A DNA stretch of 37,362 bases, from contig JBKJUS010000117.1 of the NCBI GenBank assembly GCA_046590575.1, forward strand, positions 1-37,362, in the 5' to 3' direction. A program made the translations under genes and the position numbers. Below are positions 6,979 through 15,374 of this stretch, piece after piece (position 1 is the stretch's first letter; each line of letters begins with the position of its first letter). The notes beneath the pieces are model-generated. The model ran no database searches. It had not been told where the DNA came from and saw only the letters and a list, made by a program, of their open reading frames with translations. This DNA comes from DATLNF01 sp046590575. GTDB lineage: Bacteria > Actinomycetota > Actinomycetes > BP-191.

Positions 6979-9513
6979 ATGAAGGCGCTGCGCCGTTTCA
7001 CCGTCCGCACCCGGCTGCCCGAGGCGTTGTTGCCACTGGGTGACCTCGTCATGAACCTGCGGTGGTCGTGGCATTCCCCTACGCAGGAGCTCTTCGCCTC
7101 CGTCGACGCGGACGTCTGGGCCGCCGTTCGCCACGACCCGGTGCGGCTGCTGGGAGAGGTGGCCGCCGAGCGGATGGACGCGCTCGCGGCCGACCCAGCC
7201 TTCCTGGCCAGGCTGGCTGAGGCGCACCGTGATCTGCAGGCCTACTTGACCCGGCCCCGGTGGTACCAAGGACTCGAGGGTGCGCCCACCGGGATCGCCT
7301 ACTTCTCGCCGGAATACGGAATCACTGAGGTGCTGCCGCAGTACTCCGGCGGCCTCGGCATCCTGGCCGGCGACCATCTCAAGACCGCCAGCGACCTGGG
7401 CATCCCGATCATCGGCGTCGGCCTGCTCTACCGCCGCGGCTACTTCCGGCAGTCCTTGTCGGCAGACGGCTGGCAGCTCGAGCACTACCCGGCGCTCGAC
7501 CCGCACGGGCTGCCGTTGACTCTGCTGACCGACGACGCCGGCGCGCCGCTGCGCATCGCGGTCGGCCTGCCCGGCGGCGCCTCGCTGCAGGCCCAGGTGT
7601 GGAAGGCGCAGGTCGGCCGGGTGCCGCTGCTGCTGCTCGACTCCGACATCGAGGACAACGCCCCGGCGGAGCGCGAGGTCACCGACCGGCTCTACGGTGG
7701 AGGCACCGACCACCGGCTCCTGCAGGAGATGCTGCTCGGCATTGGCGGAGTCCGCGCGCTAACGGCGTATGGCGCTGCACCGGAGGTCTTCCACACCAAC
7801 GAAGGACATGCCGGATTCCTCGGCCTCGAGCGCATCCGTGTTCTCGTCGAGGGCTCCGGCCTGGACTTCGACACCGCGCTGGAGGCGGTGCGTGCCGGCA
7901 CGGTGTTCACCACCCACACGCCGGTGCCGGCCGGCATCGACCGGTTTCCACAAGAGCTCATCGAGCGGTTCTTCGGGGGTGACAACGCCGCACCCGGGGT
8001 GCCCGTGGAGCGCATCCTGGAGCTCGGCCACGAGCCCGACAGCGACGAGGCCGTCTTCAACATGGCATTCATGGGCCTGCGGTTGGCCCAGCGGGCCAAC
8101 GGTGTGAGCCGGTTGCACGGTGAGGTCTCTCGCGGGATGTTCGCCGGTCTGTGGCCGGGCTTCGACCCCGCCGAGGTGCCGATCGCCCACGTCACCAACG
8201 GCGTCCATGCGCCCACCTGGGTGGCCCCGCAGGTGATGGAGATCGCGAATTCGCGGGACGTCTCTGACGCGGCGCAGTCGTGGGACAGCATCGAGGCGGT
8301 GACCGACCAAACCATCTGGGATCTCAAGCGGGTCCTGCGGTCAGGTCTCGTCGATGAGGTACGGCGTCGGGTGCGGGAGTCGTGGCTGGCCCGCGGCGCC
8401 AACCACGCCGAGCTCCGCTGGACCGACTCGATCTTCGACCCCGACGTGCTGACGATCGGCTTCGCGCGCCGCGTGCCGTCGTACAAGCGGCTCACCTTGA
8501 TCCTGCGCGACCGCGACCGGTTGCAACGGCTCCTGCTGGATCCTGACCGGCCCCTCCAACTGGTCATCGCCGGCAAGGCGCACCCGGCTGACGACGGCGG
8601 CAAACTGCTGGTGCAGGAGATTGTGCGATTCGCCGACGAGGCGCAGGTACGGCATCGCATCGTCTTCCTGCCTGACTACGACATCGGCATGGCCCGGCAC
8701 CTCTACGCCGGGTGTGATGTGTGGCTCAACAATCCGCTCCGCCCACTGGAGGCCTGCGGAACCAGCGGTATGAAGTCGGCACTCAACGGGGGCCTCAACC
8801 TGTCCATCCTCGACGGCTGGTGGGACGAGCTCTACGACGGACGTAACGGCTGGGCCATCCCGTCAGCCGGTGCCCTGGTCGACCCGACCCGGCGGGACGA
8901 CTTGGAGGCGCAGGCGATCTACGAGCTTCTGGAGACCGCGGTGCTGCCGCAGTTCTATCAACGCGACCCCGCGGGCATGCCCACCCGCTGGATCGCCATG
9001 GTGCGCCACACGCTACGCAGCCTCGGCCCAGCGGTGCTGTCGACGCGCATGCTGCGCGACTACGTCGAGGCGCTCTATGTGCCGGCGGCGCAGAGCAGCC
9101 GTGCCATGCAGGCGGATGCGCACTCGCCGGCCCGCGCTCTCGCAGCGTGGCGACGTCACGTCGTCAAGGCGTGGCCCTCGGTCGTCGTGCGCCACGTCGA
9201 GTCCGCCGGAGTGGGAGACAGTCCAGAGTTGGGGACCCGACTCACCGTGCGGGCTGTCGTCGACCTCGGCGCGCTCAGTCCCGACGACGTGGAAGTTCAC
9301 GCGGCGTACGGCCGGGTCGACGAGGCGGATCAGATCCGCGACGCCACCGTCGTGCCGTTGGCGGTCGCCGGAGACCACGGCGCGGGCCAGTGGCGTTACG
9401 AAGGTGAGATCCCGCTCGGGCACACCGGGCCGATCGGCTACACCGTCCGGGTGCTGCCCCGGCATCAGTCCCTGCCGAGCACCGCGGACCTGGGCCTGAT
9501 CACCTCGGCTTAG
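6979..9513 (+). CDS. glgP: Alpha-glucan (glycogen/maltodextrin) phosphorylase GlgP
   Basis: Phosphorolysis of alpha-1,4-glucans to glucose-1-phosphate, PLP-dependent (GT35, short actinobacterial type). It is 844 residues; the mycobacterial homologue is about 860. The N-terminal region (about 1-100, RFTVRTRLPEALLPLGDL) is the DUF3417-type cap. The catalytic core contains AYFSPEYGITE, QYSGGLGILAGDHLK, TNEGHAGF, THTPVPAGID and HVTNGVHAPTW. The PLP lysine is Lys599 in EACGTSGMKSALNGG. The ATG at 6979 directly follows the TAGGGT box, so the mRNA is probably leaderless. It diverges from glgE and converges on glgX with only 19 bp between stops. The glgP/glgE divergence is also found in mycobacteria. 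Confidence 0.95.
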   Translation: MKALRRFTVRTRLPEALLPLGDLVMNLRWSWHSPTQELFASVDADVWAAVRHDPVRLLGEVAAERMDALAADPAFLARLAEAHRDLQAYLTRPRWYQGLEGAPTGIAYFSPEYGITEVLPQYSGGLGILAGDHLKTASDLGIPIIGVGLLYRRGYFRQSLSADGWQLEHYPALDPHGLPLTLLTDDAGAPLRIAVGLPGGASLQAQVWKAQVGRVPLLLLDSDIEDNAPAEREVTDRLYGGGTDHRLLQEMLLGIGGVRALTAYGAAPEVFHTNEGHAGFLGLERIRVLVEGSGLDFDTALEAVRAGTVFTTHTPVPAGIDRFPQELIERFFGGDNAAPGVPVERILELGHEPDSDEAVFNMAFMGLRLAQRANGVSRLHGEVSRGMFAGLWPGFDPAEVPIAHVTNGVHAPTWVAPQVMEIANSRDVSDAAQSWDSIEAVTDQTIWDLKRVLRSGLVDEVRRRVRESWLARGANHAELRWTDSIFDPDVLTIGFARRVPSYKRLTLILRDRDRLQRLLLDPDRPLQLVIAGKAHPADDGGKLLVQEIVRFADEAQVRHRIVFLPDYDIGMARHLYAGCDVWLNNPLRPLEACGTSGMKSALNGGLNLSILDGWWDELYDGRNGWAIPSAGALVDPTRRDDLEAQAIYELLETAVLPQFYQRDPAGMPTRWIAMVRHTLRSLGPAVLSTRMLRDYVEALYVPAAQSSRAMQADAHSPARALAAWRRHVVKAWPSVVVRHVESAGVGDSPELGTRLTVRAVVDLGALSPDDVEVHAAYGRVDEADQIRDATVVPLAVAGDHGAGQWRYEGEIPLGHTGPIGYTVRVLPRHQSLPSTADLGLITSA

Positions 9514-9532
9514 GTAGGTGTGGTTCGCGACC

Positions 9533-11650
9533 TCACCGGAGTGCGCGCAGGAGAACGGCGCTATGGCCAGGCATGGCCAGCTCGTGGCCCGCGGCGATCT
9601 GCACAGCGGGCGCCGACTGCCGGTCGTCGGAGGTGTCGAGCAGGATCTCGTACGCCGACGCCCACGGGGCGCCCGGCAGCCGGGCGGCGATCTCCGCCGA
9701 TCCCGCGTGCAGGAGGAGAAGGAAGCTGTCATCGACGACGCGCTCTCCCCGTGGGCCGCGGGCATGGATCTCCGCGCCGTCGAGGAACATGCCAAGGGTC
9801 TGCCGGTGCTCATCCCAGTCCGCGCCGTCGACTTCTGCGCCGTCGGCATCGAACCAGCCGATGTCCTTCGCCCCCAGACCGTGGGCGGGTCGGCCCTGGA
9901 AAAACGTCCGCGGCCGAAAGACCGGGTGCTGCCGGCGGACGGCGACGAGCCGTCGGGTGAACTCCAAGAGGGCCGTGCCCCAGTCGTCGACCTCCCAGCT
10001 GACCCACGATGTGGCGTCGTCCAGGCAGTACGCGTTGTTGTTGCCGTGCTGGGTGCGTCCCATCTCATCGCCAGCGGTGATCATCGGCACCCCGGTCGAC
10101 AGCAGCAGCGTGGTCATCAGGTTGCGTTGTTGGCGTCGTCGGAGGGCGAGTACGGCGTCGTCGTCGGTCGCGCCCTCAGCGCCGCAGTTCCACGACCGGT
10201 TGTGGTTGTCGCCGTCGAGGTTTTCCTCGCCGTTCGCCTCGTTGTGCTTGTCGTCGTAGGAGACGAGGTCGCGCAAGGTGAAGCCGTCGTGCGAAGTAAC
10301 GAAGTTCACCGAGGAGTGGGGCCGGCGTCCGTCTCCCCGGAAGAGGTCCGAGGACCCACTCAGTCGATAGGCCACCTCGGCGACGCCGGGCTCATGACCG
10401 CGCCAGAAGTCGCGGACGGTGTCCCGGTATCGGCCGTTCCACTCGGCCCATGGCGGCGGGAAGTTGCCGAGCTGGTAGCCACCCTCGCCGATATCCCACG
10501 GCTCGGCGATGAGCTTGACCCGGCTGATCACCGGGTCTTGCTGGACGAGATCGAAGAAGGCCGCCAGTCGGTCGACCGCGTGGAACGATCGGGCGAGCGC
10601 CGCAGCGAGGTCGAACCGGAAGCCGTCGACGTGCATCTCGGTAACCCAGTAGCGCAGCGAGTCCATGATGAGCTGGAGGACAAACGGGTTGCGGGCGTTG
10701 AGTGTGTTGCCGGTGCCGGTGTAGTTGGCGTAGCGACGGGCGTCGCCATCGAGCAGCTTGTAGTAGGCCCCGTTGTCGATTCCGCGGAAACACAGGGTCG
10801 GGCCGAGCTCGTCCCCTTCGGCGGTGTGGTTGTAGACCACGTCGAGGATGACCTCGAGACCCGCAGCGTGCAGCGCCTGCACCATCGTCTTGAACTCGAC
10901 AACCTGCTCGCCACGCTGGCCGGATGCCGAGTAGCCGCCGTACGGCGCGAAGTAGCCGATCGAGTTGTAGCCCCAGTAGTTGGTCAGCCCGCGCCGCAGC
11001 AGCGCGGGCTCCGGGACGAAATGGTGCACTGGCAGCAGCTCGACGGCAGTGACGCCGAGGCCCTGCAGATGGGCGATGGCGGCCGGATGCGCGAGGCCCC
11101 GGTAGGTGCCGCGCACCTCCGGCTCGATGTCCGGGTGGCGCATCGTGAAGCCCTTGACGTGCAGCTCGTAGATGACCGTGTCCGACCACGGCACACCGGG
11201 CGCCTGGTCCTCCGCCCAGTCGAATCGGTTGTGGACGACGACCGACCGCGGGACGAAGGGTGCGCTGTCGCGGTGGTCCTGCACGAGGTCGTCGCGGCCC
11301 GCGGGGAAGCCGAAGATCGCGTCATCGAGTCTGAGCGTCCCGTCGACCGCACGCGCGTACGGGTCGAGCAGCAGCTTGGACGGGTTCCACCGTGCGCCCC
11401 AGGCCGGGTCGAACGGTCCGTCGCACCGAAATCCGTAACGCTGGCCGGGTGCGACGCCGGGCAGGTAGCCGTGCCAGACGTGGTTGGTGAGCTCCTCGAG
11501 ACCGATGCGCTGCTCGGTGCCGTCCTCGGCGAAAAGGCAGAGGTCCACCGCTTCGGCCCCGTCGGAGAAGAGTGCGAAGTTCGTGCCGTGGCCGTCCCAG
11601 TGTGCGCCGAGAGGGGTCGGCTCCCCGGGCCAGACCGGTCGACCACTCAT
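9533..11650 (-). CDS. glgX: Glycogen debranching enzyme GlgX (isoamylase type)
   Basis: Hydrolyses alpha-1,6 branches, chiefly on chains already trimmed by phosphorylase. It is 705 residues from the ATG at 11650; mycobacterial TreX/GlgX is about 720. CBM48-like N-terminus (PTPLGAHWDGHGTNFALFSD), then the GH13_11 barrel with DVVYNHTAEGDE (270-281), nucleophile Asp347 in GFRFDLAAAL, acid/base Glu383 in LIAEPWDIG, and Asp455 in TSHDGFTL. The ATG overlaps the stop of the upstream hydrolase gene as ATGA and has no Shine-Dalgarno sequence (the coding strand there is CCTCCTCCTCG), so translation depends on coupling. A longer in-frame extension upstream lies inside the hydrolase gene and is rejected. 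Together with GlgP it forms the degradation arm. Confidence 0.93.
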   Translation of the reverse strand: MSGRPVWPGEPTPLGAHWDGHGTNFALFSDGAEAVDLCLFAEDGTEQRIGLEELTNHVWHGYLPGVAPGQRYGFRCDGPFDPAWGARWNPSKLLLDPYARAVDGTLRLDDAIFGFPAGRDDLVQDHRDSAPFVPRSVVVHNRFDWAEDQAPGVPWSDTVIYELHVKGFTMRHPDIEPEVRGTYRGLAHPAAIAHLQGLGVTAVELLPVHHFVPEPALLRRGLTNYWGYNSIGYFAPYGGYSASGQRGEQVVEFKTMVQALHAAGLEVILDVVYNHTAEGDELGPTLCFRGIDNGAYYKLLDGDARRYANYTGTGNTLNARNPFVLQLIMDSLRYWVTEMHVDGFRFDLAAALARSFHAVDRLAAFFDLVQQDPVISRVKLIAEPWDIGEGGYQLGNFPPPWAEWNGRYRDTVRDFWRGHEPGVAEVAYRLSGSSDLFRGDGRRPHSSVNFVTSHDGFTLRDLVSYDDKHNEANGEENLDGDNHNRSWNCGAEGATDDDAVLALRRRQQRNLMTTLLLSTGVPMITAGDEMGRTQHGNNNAYCLDDATSWVSWEVDDWGTALLEFTRRLVAVRRQHPVFRPRTFFQGRPAHGLGAKDIGWFDADGAEVDGADWDEHRQTLGMFLDGAEIHARGPRGERVVDDSFLLLLHAGSAEIAARLPGAPWASAYEILLDTSDDRQSAPAVQIAAGHELAMPGHSAVLLRALR

Positions 11651-12639
11651 CGAGGAGGAGGCGACGTACGCCGGTCCGCGGCCGTGCCGCTCCGCGCCCG
11701 GTGGCGTTGCTCGGCAGGGACGAAGTCGGCCAGTGACATGCCCGCCGGTAGCGCCACCGTTAGGCCCCTTCGGTGACGCTCCAGCATCGCGTGCACGACG
11801 AGCGCGTTGCGCAGCAGAGGAGTGAAGTCCTCGGGTGCGGTAAGGAGCCAGCCGTGTCGGCCCTGCACGACTTCCGGCAGGATCTCGGCCTGGATGGCGG
11901 AGAACGCGCCGGGTGTGACCAGTCGGTCGCGGTCGCCCCACACGAAGAGAACCGGCAGGCCGCTGTCGATGAGGTCCTGCGCCTCGACCGCTAGGTCCGC
12001 ATCAAGCGCGAGGAGCGCCGACCTGGCCATCGGTAGGGGGTGACGCACGGCATTGGGCACAAAATCTCGAAGCACCGCGAAGACGAGCCGTCGCAGGTCG
12101 GTCGGCCGGAGGTGCAGCGCGCCTCGCGGGTCGGCCTCCGCGACGACCGCGAGTGCCCACTGCCACCAGGGGCGCGACGTCATCGCGGCAAATCGGCCGG
12201 CTGGGGCGGCGCCCGCCGGCCTGGCCGGGGAGCCGCCGACGCTGTTGAGCAACGTCAGTGACCGGACGAGGTCTGGCCGGTCACTCGCGAGGCGCAAAGC
12301 AACCCCGCCGCCGAACGAGTGACCCATGACAAAGGCTGGCCGGTCCAGGCCGATGACCTCGAGCAGTCCGGCGATCCGCGCTGCGTAGTCAGTCATCGCC
12401 ATCGCCGACGAGGGCAGTGCGTCGCTGCCACCGAACCCCGGCAGCGACGGCGCAATGAGGCGCACGCCCGCGGAGGTCAGCCCGGTGATCGCGGTGCCGT
12501 ACGTGCGAGGGGTGAGCCCCCAGCCATGCAGGAAGACCAGCGGGTCGCCGGACCCGCACTCCATGTACTCGACCCGGCTGCCGTCGACGATGCGGACGTC
12601 CCACCGGACATTCGGCACGGCGCGCAGCGGGGGTTTCAC
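11647..12639 (-). CDS. Alpha/beta-hydrolase fold protein
   Basis: It is 330 residues with the full alpha/beta-hydrolase signature: LVFLHGWG (34-41) as oxyanion loop, nucleophile Ser108 in MGHSFGGG, acid Asp236 or Asp238 in FVWGDRDRLVTP, and His262 in QGRHGWLL. No signal peptide, so cytoplasmic. The substrate cannot be told from sequence; the family includes esterases, lipases, epoxide hydrolases and C-C hydrolases. The C-terminal 35 residues are Arg/Pro-rich and probably disordered. GTG start at 12639 with GGAAAGG 6 nt upstream. It is cotranslated with glgX (ATGA overlap), which may mean it deacylates glucan or a glucan-derived lipid, but that is inference only. Confidence 0.88.
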   Translation of the reverse strand: MKPPLRAVPNVRWDVRIVDGSRVEYMECGSGDPLVFLHGWGLTPRTYGTAITGLTSAGVRLIAPSLPGFGGSDALPSSAMAMTDYAARIAGLLEVIGLDRPAFVMGHSFGGGVALRLASDRPDLVRSLTLLNSVGGSPARPAGAAPAGRFAAMTSRPWWQWALAVVAEADPRGALHLRPTDLRRLVFAVLRDFVPNAVRHPLPMARSALLALDADLAVEAQDLIDSGLPVLFVWGDRDRLVTPGAFSAIQAEILPEVVQGRHGWLLTAPEDFTPLLRNALVVHAMLERHRRGLTVALPAGMSLADFVPAEQRHRARSGTAADRRTSPPPR

Positions 12640-12674
12640 GGACGGCCTTTCCGGGAGTGAAGCGGGGCTGTGGC

Positions 12675-12680
12675 AGGGTA
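12675..12680 (-). promoter_or_regulatory. Possible -10 box for the hydrolase-glgX pair
   Basis: TACCCT on the minus strand, about 35 nt before the GTG start, leaving a short leader that holds the GGAAAGG ribosome-binding site. No convincing -35 box. Weak evidence. Confidence 0.3.
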
Positions 12681-12717
12681 CCGGCGTCGAGTTCGTTACG
12701 GAGAGGTCACGTCCGTC

Positions 12718-13482
12718 GTGCCAGTCGTCATCACGGGTGCCGACTCCCCACTCGGCGAGCTCGTCGTCGACGCCTTAGTCGGCACAGCTCTCGTCGGCAC
12801 AGCTTTTGACGGCTCAGGTCTGGACCTGCGGGCCACTGTCGACCAACGCGGTGCAGTGGCCGAGCTGGTGGCGCGGGGGGTGAAGACCGCCGTGTCGGAC
12901 CTGGTCGACACTGAGCGCTTCGGTGCGGTGCTCGAGGACGCGCACACCGTCATCCACTTGCGCGGTGCCGGCACGGAGCAGCTACTCGACGGCCTCGACG
13001 ATGTCCTCGCCGCTGCCCCGGACAGCGGCGTGCGTCGGATTGTGACCCTCGCCGGGCTCGCTGGGGCGCACGACTCCCACGCCGGTCTGCGCGCGCTTGA
13101 GGCCAGCGAGTACGACAGCGTGGTGCTTGAGGTGGGCGTCGTACTCGCTCCGTTGACCGACGTGCGCACGGACATGCCGTCGTACGACGATGGCAGCCGG
13201 CTGGTGGCCCCGTTGTGGATCGGTGACCTCGTGGCTGCGCTGGTCGCGGCGGACCGGTTGCGGGACCTGCACGGACACCTCCGGGTGCCGGCGGTGGGAG
13301 TCGACGTGGTCACTGCCGATGAGCTGATGACCATGCTCGGCGTCACAGCGTCCCCCGCAGCGCTGGCGTCCGGACCGTCGTACGACCTCGTGGGGGACGC
13401 CGGGAAGGCGATGCAGGAGGTGCTGGGGGTGCGCCCACGTGCGCTGGCGGATGCGGTCCGGGCGGCGCTCGGGGGCTTGTAG
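12718..13482 (+). CDS. Atypical NAD(P)-binding SDR-like protein
   Basis: It is 254 residues with a Rossmann-type N-terminus: VPVVITGADSPLGELV resembles the TGxxGxxG loop of extended SDRs, with Ser in place of the middle Gly. Later segments are TVIHLRG (78-83) and RRIVTLAGLAG (106-115), as in NAD-dependent epimerase-like proteins. I do not see a YxxxK catalytic pair, so it may bind a nucleotide without classical SDR chemistry. I chose GTG 12718 because homologous SDRs start directly with the first beta strand; GGAGAGG lies 11 nt upstream. A GTG at 12670 would add 16 arginine-rich residues. The function is not recognised. Its stop overlaps the putative -10 box of the next gene. Confidence 0.75.
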   Translation: MPVVITGADSPLGELVVDALVGTALVGTAFDGSGLDLRATVDQRGAVAELVARGVKTAVSDLVDTERFGAVLEDAHTVIHLRGAGTEQLLDGLDDVLAAAPDSGVRRIVTLAGLAGAHDSHAGLRALEASEYDSVVLEVGVVLAPLTDVRTDMPSYDDGSRLVAPLWIGDLVAALVAADRLRDLHGHLRVPAVGVDVVTADELMTMLGVTASPAALASGPSYDLVGDAGKAMQEVLGVRPRALADAVRAALGGL

Positions 13483-13485
13483 GCT
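13480..13485 (+). promoter_or_regulatory. Putative -10 box for the enoyl-CoA hydratase gene
   Basis: TAGGCT, whose first three bases are the SDR stop codon. A start about 7 nt downstream would give a leader of about 28 nt containing AGGAGGG (13507-13513), 6 nt before the GTG start. Confidence 0.45.
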
Positions 13486-13519
13486 GCCAGTCAATCCGCG
13501 CACATCAGGAGGGACCACC

Positions 13520-14299
13520 GTGTCCGAGCTTGTCCGTCTCGACGTGTCCGACGGCATCGGCACGATCCGGCTCGACCGGCCTCCGATGAACGCCATCAAC
13601 CGGGAGCTGACCGCGCAGCTGCGGGAAGCCGCCTGTGCTGCGGCCGCCCGCGCGGACGTGCGCGCGGTGGTGCTCTACGGCGGCCCCAAGGTTTTTGCCG
13701 CAGGCGCGGACATCAAGGAGATGGCACCGCTCGGCTACGCCGACATGCTCGATGTCGCGAGTGACCTGCAGGCTGCGCTCGACGCGGTTGCCGCCATACC
13801 CAAGCCGGTCGTCGCGGCGGTGACGGGGTTTGCCCTCGGTGGTGGCTGCGAGCTGGCGCTGTGCGCCGACTTCCGGGTGGCGGGCGACAACGCCAAGTTC
13901 GGCCAGCCGGAGATCCTGCTCGGTGTGATCCCCGGCGCCGGCGGCACGCAGCGGCTGCCGCGGCTGGTGGGTACGTCGAGGGCGAAGGACCTCATCTTCA
14001 CCGGCCGCTTCGTCGCATCGGAGGAAGCGCTGTCCATCGGCTTGGTCGACCAGGTCGTCGCGCCCGATGACGTCTACACCGCGGCGGTGGCGATGATGTC
14101 CCGCTACGTCGACGGACCGGCGTACGCCGTCCGCGCGGCGAAGGAGGCCATCGATCGCGGGGTCGAGGGCTCTCTCGAGGCGGGGCTCCAACTCGAACGC
14201 ACGCTCTTTGCCGCGCTGTTCGCCACCGAGGACCAGAAGGCGGGGATGTCTTCCTTCCTGGAACAGGGTCCCGGCAAGGCGAAGTTCGCTGGGCGCTGA
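13520..14299 (+). CDS. Enoyl-CoA hydratase / crotonase family
   Basis: It is 259 residues. Crotonase-fold hallmarks are present: oxyanion-hole segments FAAGADIKEM (59-68) and GFALGGGCELAL (103-114), and the two catalytic glutamates Glu111 and Glu131 (GQPEILLGVIPG), spaced 20 apart as Glu144/Glu164 in rat crotonase. It should therefore be an active hydratase of trans-2-enoyl-CoA in fatty-acid or short-chain acyl-CoA oxidation. The exact substrate is unknown. GTG start at 13520 with an excellent AGGAGGG at 6-nt spacing. The next gene starts 1 nt after its stop, so they form an operon. Electrons from the beta-oxidation pathway would be passed to ETF, whose genes are 7 kb downstream. Confidence 0.92.
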   Translation: MSELVRLDVSDGIGTIRLDRPPMNAINRELTAQLREAACAAAARADVRAVVLYGGPKVFAAGADIKEMAPLGYADMLDVASDLQAALDAVAAIPKPVVAAVTGFALGGGCELALCADFRVAGDNAKFGQPEILLGVIPGAGGTQRLPRLVGTSRAKDLIFTGRFVASEEALSIGLVDQVVAPDDVYTAAVAMMSRYVDGPAYAVRAAKEAIDRGVEGSLEAGLQLERTLFAALFATEDQKAGMSSFLEQGPGKAKFAGR

Positions 14300-14300
14300 G

Positions 14301-15227
14301 ATGGTCGCCAGGATCATCGCGCCAGTGGCCGCAGCGGAGGCCAAACAGGCCAACATCGACTACCACGACTACGAGGCGGAGCAGTACGACGACAAGTGGT
14401 CGATCAGCTATGACGAGCGCTGCATCGACTACGCGCGTGACCGCTTCACGAAGATCGCGGGACGTGACGGCTGGCCGTACGGTGAGGCGCTCGAGGTCGG
14501 CTGCGGCACCGGTTTCTTCACCCTCAACCTCATGCTCGCCGGGGTGATCGGGGCGGCGTCGGTGACCGACATCTCGCCAGGGATGGTGGAGGTCGCGCAG
14601 CGCAACGCCGCAGCCCTCGGGCTCAACGTGCGCGGCGAGGTGTGCGATGCCGAACGCCTCCCGTTCGACGATGCTTCCTTCGACCTCGTGGTCGGCCACG
14701 CTGTCCTGCACCACATCCCCGATGTCGAGTTGGCGCTGCGCGAGGTGCTCCGGGTGCTGCGCCCGGGTGGGCGCTTCGTCTTTGCCGGTGAGCCGACGCG
14801 TCTCGGCGATCGCATCGCCCGCAAGCTCTCGCACGCGACGTGGGTCGTGACGACCCGGCTGACCCGCCTGCCGGGGCTCTCTTCCTGGGGTCGTCCGGTC
14901 GACGAGCTTCGGGCGTCGTCGGCTGCGGCGGCACTGGAGTCGCAGGTAGACCTGCACACGTTCCCACCCGGAGAGCTGGAGCGCCTGGCGGTCTGCGCCG
15001 GAGCGGTCGACGTCGCAGTGGCGACGGAGGAGCTGACGGCGGCGTGGTTCGGCTGGCCGGTGCGCACCGTGGAGGCGGCGCTGCGACCTGAGAAGCTGGG
15101 CTACCGGTGGCGCTTCTTCGCGTACCGCTCGTGGCAACGCCTCTCGCTGCTCGACGATGTGGTGCTGGCGCACGTCGTACCCCGTGGCTTTTTCTACAAC
15201 GCCCTGCTGACCGGCCGCCGCCCCTGA
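14301..15227 (+). CDS. Class I SAM-dependent methyltransferase
   Basis: It is 308 residues. Motif I EVGCGTGFFT (65-74) binds SAM; motif II-like SVTDISPGM follows, then FDLVVGHAVLHHIPD (motif IV region) and LREVLRVLRPGGRFVF (motif V/VI), the UbiE/MenG-type order. A 30-residue N-terminal lead (NIDYHDYEAEQYDDKW) and a roughly 120-residue C-terminal extension without membrane segments surround the core and probably set the acceptor. The acceptor is not evident. ATG start at 14301, 1 nt after the upstream stop; a longer reading overlapping the hydratase gene is rejected. Its 3' end is followed by a long palindrome. Given the nearby GT4, GH57 and acyltransferase genes, a sugar acceptor is possible but unproved. 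Confidence 0.88.
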   Translation: MVARIIAPVAAAEAKQANIDYHDYEAEQYDDKWSISYDERCIDYARDRFTKIAGRDGWPYGEALEVGCGTGFFTLNLMLAGVIGAASVTDISPGMVEVAQRNAAALGLNVRGEVCDAERLPFDDASFDLVVGHAVLHHIPDVELALREVLRVLRPGGRFVFAGEPTRLGDRIARKLSHATWVVTTRLTRLPGLSSWGRPVDELRASSAAAALESQVDLHTFPPGELERLAVCAGAVDVAVATEELTAAWFGWPVRTVEAALRPEKLGYRWRFFAYRSWQRLSLLDDVVLAHVVPRGFFYNALLTGRRP

Positions 15228-15237
15228 CCCCCCAACA

Positions 15238-15316
15238 GCCCGACTTCACCCACCAAAACCACCGAAAATGCCCGTTTTGGAGCCGAATTCGGTGGTTTCA
15301 GTGGGTGAAGTCGGGC
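15238..15316. repeat. Long palindromic repeat, copy 1
   Basis: 29-nt arms (15238-15266 and 15288-15316) match at 27 of 29 positions, with a 21-nt loop. The arm begins GCCCGACTTCACCCACC and ends CCACCGAA. It lies between the convergent ends of the methyltransferase and DUF559 genes and could act as a bidirectional terminator, but a second copy lies at 16396-16466 in a non-terminator position. A further small inverted repeat (GCCCGC 15344-15349 with GCGGGC 15366-15371) sits between it and the DUF559 stop. Confidence 0.9.
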
Positions 15317-15374
15317 GGGACCGAGGCGGCGCGTGGCCGGGGGGCCCGCAAAGCGAAGCGTGACAGCGGGCTTG

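Noticed and set aside
9518..11776. Long plus-strand open frame of about 750 codons opposite glgX
   Set aside because: It lies wholly antisense to glgX, has no recognisable motifs and an unlikely composition (Val/Arg/Glu-rich). Such mirror frames are expected in very GC-rich coding DNA.
11651..11941. Extended N-terminus of GlgX in frame upstream of 11650
   Set aside because: The 97 extra codons lie inside the hydrolase gene and read as Arg/Pro/Gly-rich shadow sequence, whereas the ATG at 11650 begins the conserved GlgX N-terminus.
15238..15316. Palindrome copy 1 as only a bidirectional terminator
   Set aside because: A nearly identical element lies in a divergent promoter region (16396-16466), where a terminator makes no sense, and neither has a U-tract. 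The terminator role may be secondary.
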